Part shown: one piece after another, positions 9,701 through 17,090 of the stretch | How the letters are laid out: each line of letters begins with the position of its first letter | Position numbering within the stretch: position 1 is the first letter of the stretch | NCBI GenBank assembly: GCA_021159335.1 | Contig: JAGGRZ010000015.1 | Coordinates: 1 to 54,322 of the forward strand | Source: a bacterium | Lineage (GTDB): Bacteria > UBP14 > UBA6098 > B30-G16 | Direction of reading: 5' to 3' | DNA: 54,322 bases | Position numbers and translations under genes: made by a program | Notes under the pieces: model-generated | Databases searched by the model: none | What the model saw: the letters and a program-made list of their open reading frames with translations, nothing else | What the model was told of the DNA's origin: nothing

Positions 9701-10648
9701 GAGCTCTGGCTTGAGAACGGAAGCATTCACATGTTCACAGTATCAGACTACGATACATCGGCAACCGCAAGATATGACTTCACCCAATGGGATGATAGCA
9801 GCACATCGCCCACAAGGGTCATAATAGTCATGGGACCTGACACGCTGACCGCATATTACTCGGCAAGCTATTTGATAACAATAGTGAAAAACCCTGCTGA
9901 ACCTTATGGTTGTATTTATTTACCAGATACCAGTATCTGCGGTGCCTCCATAGCTTCCTTCTGGAGCGATGAAAGCACAACGGTAAGTTTTGGTGTTAGT
10001 TGGCGCGACACGGTTCCCGGAACCGATTCAATGTACACCTTCAGCATGTGGGAAGACAGCACAACAGATACCATGCACAGTTCGATTTTAGTGGTTGAAC
10101 CTGACACCTATGTGGCATATTACATCGGCTCGATATATGTTATCTGCTTACAGCTTGATCAATACGGCTCAGTCGGCGGGGCAGACTCGCTTTATTGGAA
10201 CCCAGGAACGGTTAGCGTAAACGAAACTCGCTCAATGGGACCAGGAAGTATGGGCGGAAGAATAAAAGCAACGAACTGCGGAACTGTAGATTTAAGGCTT
10301 TCGCTAAGAGTGCAGGGCACATATAATGCCTCGACGGGCGATACAATTCCATGGTCACCTGGATATTCACCTGGTAATAATCGCTTCGTCCTAAGAGCAA
10401 ACATTAGAAACACAGACTGGCCCCCGATAAGCTACCTTCCCACTAATGATTACATACCATCCACATGGCGTTACGCCACTAATAGCACTGATACACCGCC
10501 CTCTATATTTGGACCGGCAGGAGGAAGAATAACTCCGTCGGGAAGTGTTTATATGTTTATGCAGTTCATCGCGCCCACGGCATCGTCCGTGTATGGCGTG
10601 CCGATTGTTATCGTTGTTAATGTCAGGGCTCAAATAAGGTTGCCATAG
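6710..10648 (+). CDS. Giant secreted protein with FN3 domain and tandem InlB-B-like repeats
   Basis: At 1312 residues this is the largest protein here. A signal peptide (residues about 12-31, ending LSAQ) precedes a short N-domain and an FN3-like domain (about 95-195, with YDLQYRP and WYYFRVRGHD). Then come about eleven repeats of 75-90 residues. The first and last three are of one type, with an F-QW-D core and a following Y-A-Y strand. The seven central ones carry YDTPSP or SEYGTPMPP, then GTGSAPDSG, then I-WRW or IVWQWD. They resemble divergent InlB B-repeat (Flg_new) domains of surface proteins. The end (about 1130-1312) is a separate domain closing in VVNVRAQIRLP. No T9SS tail or membrane anchor is seen. 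Asp, Ser and Thr are abundant and Lys scarce compared with neighbours. Probably an extracellular or surface structural or adhesive protein; function unknown. Confidence 0.72.
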   Translation: MKHATNEKNQSLRICVLIFAFLTLVSYLSAQSSSSYKIEWNTIDAGGSEGDLMRSTNYKSTAAVGQSTPIDVSWLHSTHKLVHLGFRKIDLDWRPPLTQFFGDIVTYDTISADSILLFWIGNDTTPEEGFGWGMWVYDLQYRPSTTGTWTSLLTESPDTSYMFRGMTDGMWYYFRVRGHDLATNVPDWDTSLVAIDSVYCQLILYNLVVETGFPDGIIIVDGASYTSPFIEYFSGTITHTIAVYETVVVGDSVRYIFKQWEDGDTSLLRTVTILGDSTLTAIYKPQYRLIIANPSGYDTPSPDTGHYWIDSAGTVLATMTTSPVTVAAGSLAYCIGFYGTGSAPDSGFGTSVYFTMSSPSSITWRWITVPEGTPECTLYVYSQYGHPMPSDTTVYPCGTHIVATVEESILVGGLWHHCTGWLGGGAVPDSGTTNTVAFTLTATSWIVWQWDSLWLLPLVVENDGITPSDTDGYDTPSPPPGFYWVPKDTIVNASIHITDAAAFMRYIGYWASGSIFPPAGIDSLLSFRMTQPTWLHWRWAPAGTTIVCLAVFSEYDAPNPPVGVTCYPYGTTINASVAPMTADSHYCTGYWGSGSVPTDTTGTDPTPWEVSFSLTENSQLVWMWDSLVRFPLVVRNEGVSPTDTDGYDTPIPTVGIHWYDSGDTIFAHINRYDSAASMQCIGFWGSGSAPGASSDTAVEFTIRLPSFISWRWAPLGTTIVCLTVYSEYGTPMPPRGTSCYPIYTTITATVDESVYVSAIGDWVNVRGYRGSGSVPDSGFGNSVTFTIDTSSWIVWQWDTTLRWPFVVVSAHDAPTPPVGTNWFDDGDTINGHVWLTDGAWACIGYNGFGDLDSSFTHFFEFVIHSPSGVEWLWSTTAKRIIVQKNPLSDTLGFITINGVTFYNSSSETLYAEAGETLELSVSQIDYLPDSLNRFHFNMWLDSVYDTSRTYIVVTDTIFYANYVPQNLVIVRKIPSSNVFGTLTVDTTTYTDSASVYQELWLENGSIHMFTVSDYDTSATARYDFTQWDDSSTSPTRVIIVMGPDTLTAYYSASYLITIVKNPAEPYGCIYLPDTSICGASIASFWSDESTTVSFGVSWRDTVPGTDSMYTFSMWEDSTTDTMHSSILVVEPDTYVAYYIGSIYVICLQLDQYGSVGGADSLYWNPGTVSVNETRSMGPGSMGGRIKATNCGTVDLRLSLRVQGTYNASTGDTIPWSPGYSPGNNRFVLRANIRNTDWPPISYLPTNDYIPSTWRYATNSTDTPPSIFGPAGGRITPSGSVYMFMQFIAPTASSVYGVPIVIVVNVRAQIRLP
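7568..9340 (+). repeat. Seven central protein repeats arranged as three two-repeat units plus one
   Basis: Repeat starts fall near 7568, 7835, 8074, 8341, 8594, 8861 and 9116. Odd-numbered and even-numbered copies resemble each other more than their neighbours, so the higher-order unit is about 506-522 bp (about 173 residues) and was duplicated as a pair. A 23-bp stretch at 8039-8061 recurs exactly at 9080-9102, showing that some similarity survives at DNA level. Confidence 0.7.
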
Positions 10649-10742
10649 CGAAACAATCATCAGAGCAAACGGGAAGAACTATAAAGTTTTTGATTTTTAA
10701 AATCCTCTAAAATCTGCCAAACACTATCCTTAAAAACATACC

Positions 10743-10770
10743 TTGACTAAAGGTCATTAAAGGATATTTT
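10743..10770 (+). promoter_or_regulatory. Probable promoter for the DUF1858-ribF pair
   Basis: TTGACT (10743-10748), then 16 bp, then TATTTT (10765-10770), 15 bp upstream of the ATG at 10786. It has the same form as the promoter at 6655. Confidence 0.5.
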
Positions 10771-10785
10771 CACTTCATAAAAATC

Positions 10786-11094
10786 ATGGAACAGATAAAA
10801 ATACAAAAAGACATACTTATTGAGGACCTCGTTGAACGGTATCCAGACGCTATTCCGTGGCTTTCGGAGCGAGGTATTGTGTGCCTTGTTTGTGGTGAAC
10901 CTGCATGGGGTACGCTTGAGGAACTTGCTCGCAAAAAAGGAATAGAAAACATAGACGAGCTGGTGAACCAACTATCGGAATATTTGACGAAAGTCGCAAA
11001 AGGTGAAATAGCAAGGACTCAGAAAAAGCCGGAAGATACTATCTACTTGGAAATCAAGCCTGACGATGAAAAAGATAACGATAAAAGGTCATGA
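10786..11094 (+). CDS. DUF1858 domain protein (CxxC redox-type small protein)
   Basis: This 102-residue protein follows the DUF1858 pattern: IEDLVERYPDAIPWL, then GIVCLVCGEPAWGTLEELA, then a short helical tail. The paired cysteines C33 and C36 sit in the CLVCG motif typical of the family, which is often linked to hybrid-cluster and redox proteins; a metal or disulfide role is inferred. The last 40 residues are Lys/Glu/Asp-rich and probably disordered. The 3' end overlaps ribF by 29 bp, so the two are translated from one message. A role in flavin or redox metabolism is only suggested by this context. Confidence 0.78.
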   Translation: MEQIKIQKDILIEDLVERYPDAIPWLSERGIVCLVCGEPAWGTLEELARKKGIENIDELVNQLSEYLTKVAKGEIARTQKKPEDTIYLEIKPDDEKDNDKRS

Positions 11095-12025
11095 AGAAGA
11101 TGTGCTCACAGATTCTGCCCTGATGATAGGAAGTTTCGACGGGGTTCACCTTGGTCATAAGGCAATAGCTGATACATTAATAGCAATATCCAGACAAAAA
11201 GGGTTAAAACCTTATGCCTTAACCTTTGAGCCACATCCACGACTGGTTCTTGGAAACAACATAAAGCTTTTGACGACACATTACGAGAAATTCATGCTTC
11301 TAAGCAAGCTCGAACTCGATGGCGTCGTTTATGTGGATTTCAACAGGCAAATCGCCGACATGTCTTATGCTGACTTCGTGGAACAATTCATAGTCAAAGC
11401 TCTCGGCGCGAAACTCGTGGTTGTGGGATATGACCATCACTTTGGTCGTGGTCGCGAGGGTAACCCCGAAAGACTTACAGAGCTCGGAAAGCTTATGGGA
11501 TTCGATGTAAAAGTTGTTCAACCAATAAAACTTGGCGAAAAGACTATAAAAAGCAACACCATACGGGAACTTGTCGAATATGGCGACATAGCCGAGGCAA
11601 ACGCGATGCTTGGTCATCTTTACCTTATCTCAGGTATAACCGTCAAAGGAAAAGGGCTTGGCGAACAAATAGGCTATCCAACCGCAAACATTGAAGTTCC
11701 CGAAGAAAAACTGCTGCCCCTGAACGGCGTCTACGCAGCTATGGTCGGATTTAATGATAATTTTCCCGACATGCCTGCTGTCGTCTATATTGGGACTGCT
11801 CCTACAGTATCTGGTAAAAAGAAGATGGTTGAAGTCCACATATTTGACTTTGAGGGAAAACTTTATGGCACCCGACTCAACATAGGGTTGGTGGACTTCA
11901 TAAGAGTAGAGCGGGAATTTTGCTCAACTGAGGTCCTTAGGGCTCAAATAGAAAACGACATAGAAAGAGCAAAACAGATAATAAATCGTCACATTAAAAA
12001 AGAACCAGCTCACAAAACCATTTAA
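11066..12025 (+). CDS. ribF: Bifunctional riboflavin kinase / FAD synthetase
   Basis: RibF converts riboflavin to FMN and FMN to FAD in the cytoplasm. The N-terminal adenylyltransferase domain shows IGSFDGVHLGH (H28 and H31, the HxGH nucleotidyl-transferase motif), then GYDHHFGRGREGN and the SNTIREL element. The C-terminal kinase domain shows KGKGLGEQIGYPTANI, then NGVYA and the FE/LYG core. At 319 residues it is full-length. The ATG lies within the DUF1858 gene with only a weak purine site, so translational coupling is likely. No FMN riboswitch is seen upstream of the pair. Confidence 0.95.
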   Translation: MKKITIKGHEEDVLTDSALMIGSFDGVHLGHKAIADTLIAISRQKGLKPYALTFEPHPRLVLGNNIKLLTTHYEKFMLLSKLELDGVVYVDFNRQIADMSYADFVEQFIVKALGAKLVVVGYDHHFGRGREGNPERLTELGKLMGFDVKVVQPIKLGEKTIKSNTIRELVEYGDIAEANAMLGHLYLISGITVKGKGLGEQIGYPTANIEVPEEKLLPLNGVYAAMVGFNDNFPDMPAVVYIGTAPTVSGKKKMVEVHIFDFEGKLYGTRLNIGLVDFIRVEREFCSTEVLRAQIENDIERAKQIINRHIKKEPAHKTI

Positions 12026-12038
12026 GCATTAAGACGAC

Positions 12039-12692
12039 TTAATCCCAACAAAGCCCAATATACGCAGCGAATCCCCTCGGTTGAACCTCACCACCAGGTA
12101 TTACCATTATGTCATTTATTTTCACAGCATCGTATTCCAGAGGTGTACCATCGTAGTATGATGCCTCGCCGAAAATTCCTAAAAAAAGCACCCTTATCTT
12201 AAAACCAGCACTTATCATCCATATTGGCTTCCAGTTTTGGTGGTTCTCATAGGGTTTGAAAACTGGTGTTGCACCCGGCAGGGAATACTGAACTCTGTTT
12301 AGCACTGTCGCGAACGATACACCACCGCCTATCATCGTAAAAAACTCGAGCCCTGCTATAAGCTGCGAGAAACCGACCTTAAACCCCGGAGCCACTATCA
12401 CCGCCGTGTAGCCTATTCTTCGCCAAAGGTGAGCTATCGTGAATGTCGAATCGAGCAACTTAAAATCAACCTCTGTTTGCCTGGTGCCATTTATCCTGAC
12501 ACTCAGGTCAAGCATAAAATTTCGCTTTGACTTCAAGGTTAAGCCAATAATTCCGGAATTACCTGTGCTACCGTCGATCTGCTCAGCCTGTGAGGCGAAC
12601 TGCCCAACTCCCAATCTCGCTCCGACACCCTGAGAGTAGCAGTCAGTGGCAAAAAGCAAAAATAAAACTATTTTAAAAAAGCGATTTTTCAT
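12039..12692 (-). CDS. Secreted protein, probable small outer-membrane beta-barrel
   Basis: I do not recognise a family. Residues 1-20 form a signal peptide (MKNRFFK, hydrophobic core, then CYSQ). The rest alternates short amphipathic strands with glycines and ends in YIGLCWD, an aromatic-containing last strand of the type used by outer-membrane barrels. The gene lies downstream of tmk with a 73-bp gap and converges with ribF across 13 bp. It may be transcribed with lysC-tmk or from its own promoter. Function unknown. Confidence 0.6.
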   Translation of the reverse strand: MKNRFFKIVLFLLFATDCYSQGVGARLGVGQFASQAEQIDGSTGNSGIIGLTLKSKRNFMLDLSVRINGTRQTEVDFKLLDSTFTIAHLWRRIGYTAVIVAPGFKVGFSQLIAGLEFFTMIGGGVSFATVLNRVQYSLPGATPVFKPYENHQNWKPIWMISAGFKIRVLFLGIFGEASYYDGTPLEYDAVKINDIMVIPGGEVQPRGFAAYIGLCWD

Positions 12693-12765
12693 TAATCTTC
12701 CAAATTATTCTTCTAATAATCCTCTTTAAAGGATAATCATAATTAACGAAATTTCAAGCTATTAA

Positions 12766-13389
12766 TTAAATTATCTCTTTTATTCGATTTTTTATTCTCT
12801 CAAAAACGCTCTCAATACTGCCTTCGCCGTTGATTACAACAAATCTTTCTGGTTCTCTACCAGCAATCCACAGGTAGCCAGCTCGGACTTTCTCAGTGAA
12901 CTCGCGGGATTCAGCCTCGAGTCTATCAGGTTTCTTGCCTGATTTAGCCATTCTTTCTGCCGCTGTCCCAGGGCTTACATCGAGAAAAAATGTAAGGTCA
13001 GGTTTCAAACCGCCAGTGGCAAACAGGCAAGTTTTCATTACCTCTTCGGGATCGAGCCCCCTCGCAAAACCTTGGTATGCCACCGATGAATCGAAAAACC
13101 TGTCCGAGATAACCCATTTACCGCTTTTTAATGCAGGAAGTATGACTTCATCGACAAGTTGCGCTCTTGCCGCTAAATAAAGCATAAGTTCAGCTTTGGG
13201 CGAAATAGCAAAATTGTTGTGTGAAAGAAGAATTTTCCTTACCGCCTCGGCAAATTTTGTTCCGCCTGGCTCTCTTGTCAGAATAACATCAAAACCCAGC
13301 CCAACAAGATAATCATAAAGCATTTTTGCCTGCGTAGTCTTACCGCTACCGTCAATGCCTTCATAGGTGATAAACTTGCCGAAATTCAT
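12766..13389 (-). CDS. tmk: Thymidylate kinase
   Basis: Tmk phosphorylates dTMP to dTDP. The Walker A loop [11 protein letters not shown] (residues 10-20), the dTMP-binding [13 protein letters not shown], the [13 protein letters not shown] segment (DR-F/Y signature) and a lid with [13 protein letters not shown] are present. Length 207 is standard. The ATG overlaps the lysC stop by 4 bp (ATGA), so it is translated after lysC. Confidence 0.95.
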   Translation of the reverse strand: MNFGKFITYEGIDGSGKTTQAKMLYDYLVGLGFDVILTREPGGTKFAEAVRKILLSHNNFAISPKAELMLYLAARAQLVDEVILPALKSGKWVISDRFFDSSVAYQGFARGLDPEEVMKTCLFATGGLKPDLTFFLDVSPGTAAERMAKSGKKPDRLEAESREFTEKVRAGYLWIAGREPERFVVINGEGSIESVFERIKNRIKEII

Positions 13390-14576
13390 AACTTCTCCTC
13401 TTCAGCTATAAGTCTTTTGTGAAGCACCTTCTCGGCAGAAGCAACAAAATCCTTAGGCAGGATTATGAACACCGATTGATTGGTAGTTCCTATGTGATGA
13501 TAAGGAATAGCATTTTTCTCGAGGATTTCTGTTATCAAAACTATTGCTTCAGCGCTGTGTGCTATTCCGTATCCGCTCGCAGCAACCAATCCAGCATCGT
13601 AAATTCTGAATGTATCTCGCCCGGTATCTCTTATAAGTTTATCAACTTCGGGAAGCTGGTCCGGCAAAATCCAGAAACTAAGCCTTATGTTCACATTCTC
13701 CACGGTAACCGATGGATTTCTTAAGTTGGTTCTAAGCTCGTCAAGTTTCCTGACAACATTTCGGAAAGATTCCCTGGGTAATGTGGCTTCAATCCAGTAA
13801 ATTTCCGGGTGAGATGATACGGCAATAAATTTTGCCCCTTCGAGAGATTTTGACTTTACCATGGTATAGTTCCCTTCCTTCATGCTTGAGGCAAGGACTA
13901 ATTTTACGCCGAATTTCCTTGCCATCTCTACGGCGCGCGAATGAACGACCTTCGCGCCAAAAAATGTCATATCGAACAATGTTTCATAATCTATTTCATC
14001 TATATGTCTTGCACCTTTAACTTTTTTGGGGTCAGCTGAGTATATGCCATCCACATCTGAGTATATTTCGCACACATCGGCACCGAGAGCACATGCTAAT
14101 GCTACTGCCGTAGTATCCGACCCACCGCGTCCAAGCGTTGTTATCTCACGCCGACCCGAAACACCCTGAAAGCCCGCTACTATAACTATTTTGTCATTAT
14201 TAAGCTCCTCTATTATTCTGTTCGCCCGAATTTCCACAATCCTTGCGCGAGTGTGATTATCGTCGGTTATTATTCCGCTTTGCGAACCTGTGAAAGAAAT
14301 TGCTCTACCTCCATTGCACCATATAGCCATGGAAAGAAGAGCCATCGAAATCCTCTCGCCCGCTGTGAGAAGCATATCAAGTTCCCTTTCCGGAGGATTG
14401 GGAGAAACAAGCTTGGCAAACTCAAGAAGCCTATCGGTTGTGTCAGACATTGCGGAAACCACGACAACCAGCTTTTCGCCGCTTTTTTGCCTTTTTACTA
14501 TCTTCTTTGCGACCTGCTTTATGCGGCTTATCGTCGCGACACTTTTACCGCCGTATTTCTGGACTGTTATCTGCAT
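13386..14576 (-). CDS. lysC: Aspartate kinase
   Basis: LysC phosphorylates aspartate, the entry to the Lys/DAP, Thr and Met pathways; with asd (30.1 kb) it would feed the meso-DAP used by MurE here. Visible motifs are KYGGKSV at the N-terminus (family KFGGTS), [23 protein letters not shown], and the [13 protein letters not shown] loop. About 130 C-terminal residues resemble the tandem ACT regulatory region but have drifted, so the inhibitor cannot be predicted. The Lys in place of the usual Thr of KFGGTS is unusual. The gene sits 3 bp after the upstream membrane-protein gene and overlaps tmk. Confidence 0.92.
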   Translation of the reverse strand: MQITVQKYGGKSVATISRIKQVAKKIVKRQKSGEKLVVVVSAMSDTTDRLLEFAKLVSPNPPERELDMLLTAGERISMALLSMAIWCNGGRAISFTGSQSGIITDDNHTRARIVEIRANRIIEELNNDKIVIVAGFQGVSGRREITTLGRGGSDTTAVALACALGADVCEIYSDVDGIYSADPKKVKGARHIDEIDYETLFDMTFFGAKVVHSRAVEMARKFGVKLVLASSMKEGNYTMVKSKSLEGAKFIAVSSHPEIYWIEATLPRESFRNVVRKLDELRTNLRNPSVTVENVNIRLSFWILPDQLPEVDKLIRDTGRDTFRIYDAGLVAASGYGIAHSAEAIVLITEILEKNAIPYHHIGTTNQSVFIILPKDFVASAEKVLHKRLIAEEEKL

Positions 14577-14579
14577 AAG

Positions 14580-14873
14580 TCACGAGAACCTGGCATAAAT
14601 GTAGATTATCATTATAAGCGCAAGAAGAAACGGCAGGACTCCCAGACCAACCTCTATGGCACCGAAAAGTCCGAACCTTTTCTCGCGTTCGACACGGAAA
14701 TTAGCTATAATTCCCGCCACCGCGAAAGGGAAGGCAGAGAAATACAAAGCAACCGCAATACCAACCATTATTCCGCTCGTCTCGGAAATCTTAATCGCAA
14801 TAGACTGAATTATGAATCCCAGTATGACAAGGATAAAAGACAGATGTGCTAATTCTTTTGGTCTTCCGAACAT
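14580..14873 (-). CDS. Small three-helix membrane protein, unrecognised
   Basis: This 97-residue protein has three hydrophobic segments (about residues 10-27, 35-57 and 72-93) joined by short charged loops such as NFRVEREKRFG. GGAGG lies 5 bp before the ATG. It is the first gene of the string leading to lysC and tmk, with a 3-bp gap to lysC. No family is recognised and the link to aspartate kinase is positional only. Confidence 0.65.
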   Translation of the reverse strand: MFGRPKELAHLSFILVILGFIIQSIAIKISETSGIMVGIAVALYFSAFPFAVAGIIANFRVEREKRFGLFGAIEVGLGVLPFLLALIMIIYIYARFS

Positions 14874-14902
14874 TTTTCCTCCAAACTGCTTTTAACATAA
14901 AA

Positions 14903-14929
14903 TTACCCTAAAATTCTGTGTAAGTCCAT
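14903..14929 (-). other. Eight-codon upstream ORF (possible leader peptide) before the lysC operon
   Basis: On the minus strand a perfect AAGGAGGT (14945-14938) is followed 8 bp later by an ATG reading MDLHRILG and then TAA, 29 bp upstream of the next gene's ATG. A strong ribosome site in front of so short an ORF suggests a leader or minigene. It contains no Lys, Thr or Met codons beyond the start, so classic amino-acid attenuation by the aspartate family is unlikely. Confidence 0.35.
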
Positions 14930-15011
14930 TTAATTTTACCTCCTTGCAAGAATCAAGTTTTCAAAGCCAATTCAGCACAAATGATATCAAAAAGTATATC
15001 GTAAAAAAATC

Positions 15012-15039
15012 TTGACAATCAACTTTTGATTTTTAATTT
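15012..15039 (+). promoter_or_regulatory. Probable promoter for tRNA-Gly/tRNA-Cys
   Basis: TTGACA (15012-15017), then 16 bp, then TAATTT (15034-15039), 11 bp before the first tRNA base. The -10 is weaker than elsewhere, but the -35 is perfect and the position is right. Confidence 0.5.
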
Positions 15040-15050
15040 CTTACACTGAT

Positions 15051-15123
15051 GCGGGAGTAGCTCAGGTGGTAGAGCGCTACCTTGCCAAGGTAGTCGTCGC
15101 GGGTTCAAGTCCCGTCTCCCGCT
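15051..15123 (+). tRNA. tRNA-Gly (anticodon GCC)
   Basis: A full cloverleaf: acceptor GCGGGAG pairs with CTCCCGC, the D arm is GCTCAGGTGGTAGAGC, and the anticodon stem CTACC/GGTAG encloses TTGCCAA with GCC at 15084-15086. The T arm is GCGGGTTCAAGTCCCGT and the discriminator is T73, as usual for Gly. CCA is not encoded and must be added after transcription. Confidence 0.97.
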
Positions 15124-15131
15124 TATTTTTT

Positions 15132-15203
15132 GGCGGCGTAGCCAAGTGGTAAGGCAGAGGCCTGCAAAGCCTCGATTCACCGGTTCGAATCCGGTCGCCG
15201 CCT
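15132..15203 (+). tRNA. tRNA-Cys (anticodon GCA)
   Basis: Acceptor GGCGGCG pairs with CGCCGCC, the D arm is GCCAAGTGGTAAGGC, and the anticodon stem GAGGC/GCCTC encloses CTGCAAA with GCA at 15164-15166. The T arm is ACCGGTTCGAATCCGGT, with discriminator T73 as expected for Cys. CCA is not encoded. It lies 8 bp after tRNA-Gly, so the two share a transcript. Confidence 0.97.
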
Positions 15204-15277
15204 GAATTGGAAAACAACAAAAGTAGATGCTAAAAATAAAAAACAAAATACTCTCGTCAGCCAACCTATCATATCAC

Positions 15278-15306
15278 TTGACAGAAACAAAAATTTTTGC
15301 TTTTAT
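15278..15306 (+). promoter_or_regulatory. Possible promoter for accB-pilT
   Basis: TTGACA at 15278-15283, with a 17-bp spacer to TTTTAT (15301-15306). The TTTTATAC run allows other registers. It ends 21 bp before the accB ATG. Confidence 0.4.
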
Positions 15307-15327
15307 ACCCTCAAAGGGGGAAATTAA

Positions 15328-15828
15328 ATGAAAATAGAAAAGTTAAAGGAGCTGATAAAACTTGTTGAGGAAAGTGAGATATCATCGCTTGAAATCCATT
15401 ACTTTCTTGGCAAAAAGATAGTTATAAAGAAGAATCAGAACCACTTTGCTGTGCAGCCGGTTATAACTGGTCCTGCTGCCGTAGCAGGCACAGAGGCTAA
15501 ATCATTACCTGTCAAGGAAGAATCAAAGCCACAGGAAGCAGAACAAGCAAAGGAAGAGGCAAAAGAAGAAGAACTGGAAGAGGAAAAGTTATACAAACTT
15601 ACGGCACCAATGGTTGGAACATTTTACAGGCGACCATCACCGGGCTCACCTCCTTATGTTGAGGTGGGCGACCACATAAAGCCGGGTCAGGTTGTTTGCC
15701 TTATAGAGGCGATGAAGCTATTCAACGAAGTAAAAAGTGAAGTTTCAGGCACTATAAAGAAAGTTCTTGTCGAGGACGCCTCACCAGTAGAATTCGGTCA
15801 ACCTTTGTTTTTGGTCGAACTCGATTGA
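15328..15828 (+). CDS. accB: Biotin carboxyl carrier protein of acetyl-CoA carboxylase
   Basis: AccB carries the biotin that shuttles CO2 in acetyl-CoA carboxylase. The N-terminal 35 residues (MKIEKLKELIKLVEESEIS then a KKIVIKK strand) are the AccB-type dimer or interaction segment. A Glu/Lys/Ala/Pro linker (about 50-88) leads to the biotinyl domain with EAMKLFNEVKSE; K130 is the biotinylated lysine. AAAGGGGG precedes the ATG. The usual partner accC is not next to it; instead pilT starts 9 bp after the stop. The N-terminus argues for AccB rather than a decarboxylase carrier. Confidence 0.9.
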   Translation: MKIEKLKELIKLVEESEISSLEIHYFLGKKIVIKKNQNHFAVQPVITGPAAVAGTEAKSLPVKEESKPQEAEQAKEEAKEEELEEEKLYKLTAPMVGTFYRRPSPGSPPYVEVGDHIKPGQVVCLIEAMKLFNEVKSEVSGTIKKVLVEDASPVEFGQPLFLVELD

Positions 15829-15837
15829 GGGTAGATC

Positions 15838-17040
15838 ATGCTCGACTTAGTGGCACTTCTCAAAAAAATGCCCGAATTGCCAGCCTCGGACCTACATCTA
15901 AGAGTTGGAACGAGACCAGTCTATAGGGTTAATGGAAAATTGGTTCGGGTGAATTTGCCGCCGGTAACTCAAGAGGACATGGAAAGGCTTGTTCATCAAA
16001 TACTTACGCCAGAAAGACTTCAGAGATTCAAGAAAGAATACGAACTCGACTTTGCCTATCAGCTTGAGACTGGCGAGAGATTCAGGGTAAACCTTTTCCA
16101 CCAACGGGAAACATACGCCGCTGCGATAAGGTTGATAAATACATATATTCCATCGTTCGAGGAGCTTAATCTTCCTGATGTGATAAGAAAAATAGCCGAT
16201 AACCGTCGTGGACTTGTGCTCGTTACCGGAGTTACTGGTTCGGGTAAGTCGACAACGCTTGCCGCGATGATAGACTATATAAACTCTACGCGCGCTGAGA
16301 ACATAATAACCATAGAGGACCCCATAGAGTATCTCCACACCAATAAAAAAAGCATTATAGCCCAAAGAGAGCTTGGGATAGACACGCTCTCATTTGCCGA
16401 GGCATTAAGGCGAGCAATGCGCCAAGACCCCGATGTGATACTTCTCGGGGAGATCCGAGATGCTGAAACGATGCAGATAGCGTTAATGGCTGCTGACACC
16501 GGACATCTCGTGCTTTCAACACTTCATACGCTCGATGCTTTGCAGACAATCTATCGAATTCTTTCCTTCTTCCCGCCTCATCAGCATCAGGAAATAAGGC
16601 TTGTGCTTTCGTCAACCCTAAGGGCAATAATCTCTCAGCGTCTCGTTCCGAGGTCGGACAAACCGGGGCGTGTCCCCGCTGTGGAAATACTCATTGGAAC
16701 CGCAGCAGTAAGAGAATGTATAGTTAATCCCGAGAAAACATCGGGGATACGCGACCTTATTGCAGAAGGCACAGTGCAATACGGAATGCAAACTATTGAC
16801 CAGTCGCTGTTTTACTTCTACCAGCGTGGTATGATTTCACTCGAGACCGCGCTTGCTAATGCCTCGAATCCTGATGATTTCAAGCTAAGAGTTGCTGGTG
16901 TCGTTGGTGGTTCCGATCGCGGATGGAAAGAATTTGAGATAGAAAAACTGAAGGAAAAGCGCGCAAAGGAAGACAAAGAAAGTGATAAGAGTGAGGACGA
17001 AGAGCCTCCACTTGCTGAGAATAGAGGATTTGATCTTTAA
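15838..17040 (+). CDS. pilT: Type IV pilus retraction ATPase PilT
   Basis: PilT is the hexameric ATPase that depolymerises type IV pili and drives twitching. Motifs: ASDLHLRVG at the N-terminus, AIRLI, Walker A GVTGSGKSTT, the Asp-box IITIEDPIEY, Walker B VILLGEIRD, and the His-box TGHLVLSTLHT. Length 400 is slightly above the usual 345-370 because of an acidic/lysine-rich tail (from about residue 360). No other pilus gene is in the window. It sits 9 bp after accB and is probably co-transcribed with it, an unusual pairing. Confidence 0.93.
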   Translation: MLDLVALLKKMPELPASDLHLRVGTRPVYRVNGKLVRVNLPPVTQEDMERLVHQILTPERLQRFKKEYELDFAYQLETGERFRVNLFHQRETYAAAIRLINTYIPSFEELNLPDVIRKIADNRRGLVLVTGVTGSGKSTTLAAMIDYINSTRAENIITIEDPIEYLHTNKKSIIAQRELGIDTLSFAEALRRAMRQDPDVILLGEIRDAETMQIALMAADTGHLVLSTLHTLDALQTIYRILSFFPPHQHQEIRLVLSSTLRAIISQRLVPRSDKPGRVPAVEILIGTAAVRECIVNPEKTSGIRDLIAEGTVQYGMQTIDQSLFYFYQRGMISLETALANASNPDDFKLRVAGVVGGSDRGWKEFEIEKLKEKRAKEDKESDKSEDEEPPLAENRGFDL

Positions 17041-17057
17041 CAAATTATTCTGTGATA

Positions 17058-17085
17058 TTGACTTATTGTTTTAGATAGTTATTTT
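17058..17085 (+). promoter_or_regulatory. Promoter of the SRP RNA
   Basis: TTGACT (17058-17063), 16 bp, TATTTT (17080-17085), with the paired 5' end of the RNA 6 bp downstream. Placement in front of an independently recognisable RNA end makes this the best-supported promoter in the window. Confidence 0.65.
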
Positions 17086-17090
17086 TTATA

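Noticed and set aside
10692-10704. GATTTTTAAAATC inverted repeat after the giant repeat protein
   Set aside because: AT-only arms around one base in an AT-rich gap; expected by chance and not terminator-like.
12028-12043. ATTAAG-ACGA-CTTAAT hairpin between convergent ribF and the barrel protein gene
   Set aside because: Only six mostly A-T pairs and no T-run on either strand; too weak to call a terminator.
14253-14852. 199-codon open frame antisense to lysC and the small membrane protein
   Set aside because: Lies wholly across two well-supported genes and has low-complexity Arg/His/Asn composition.
14874-15050. Lysine riboswitch ahead of the lysC operon
   Set aside because: The 177-bp leader is too short and shows no multi-helix junction; only the mini-ORF and ribosome sites are seen.
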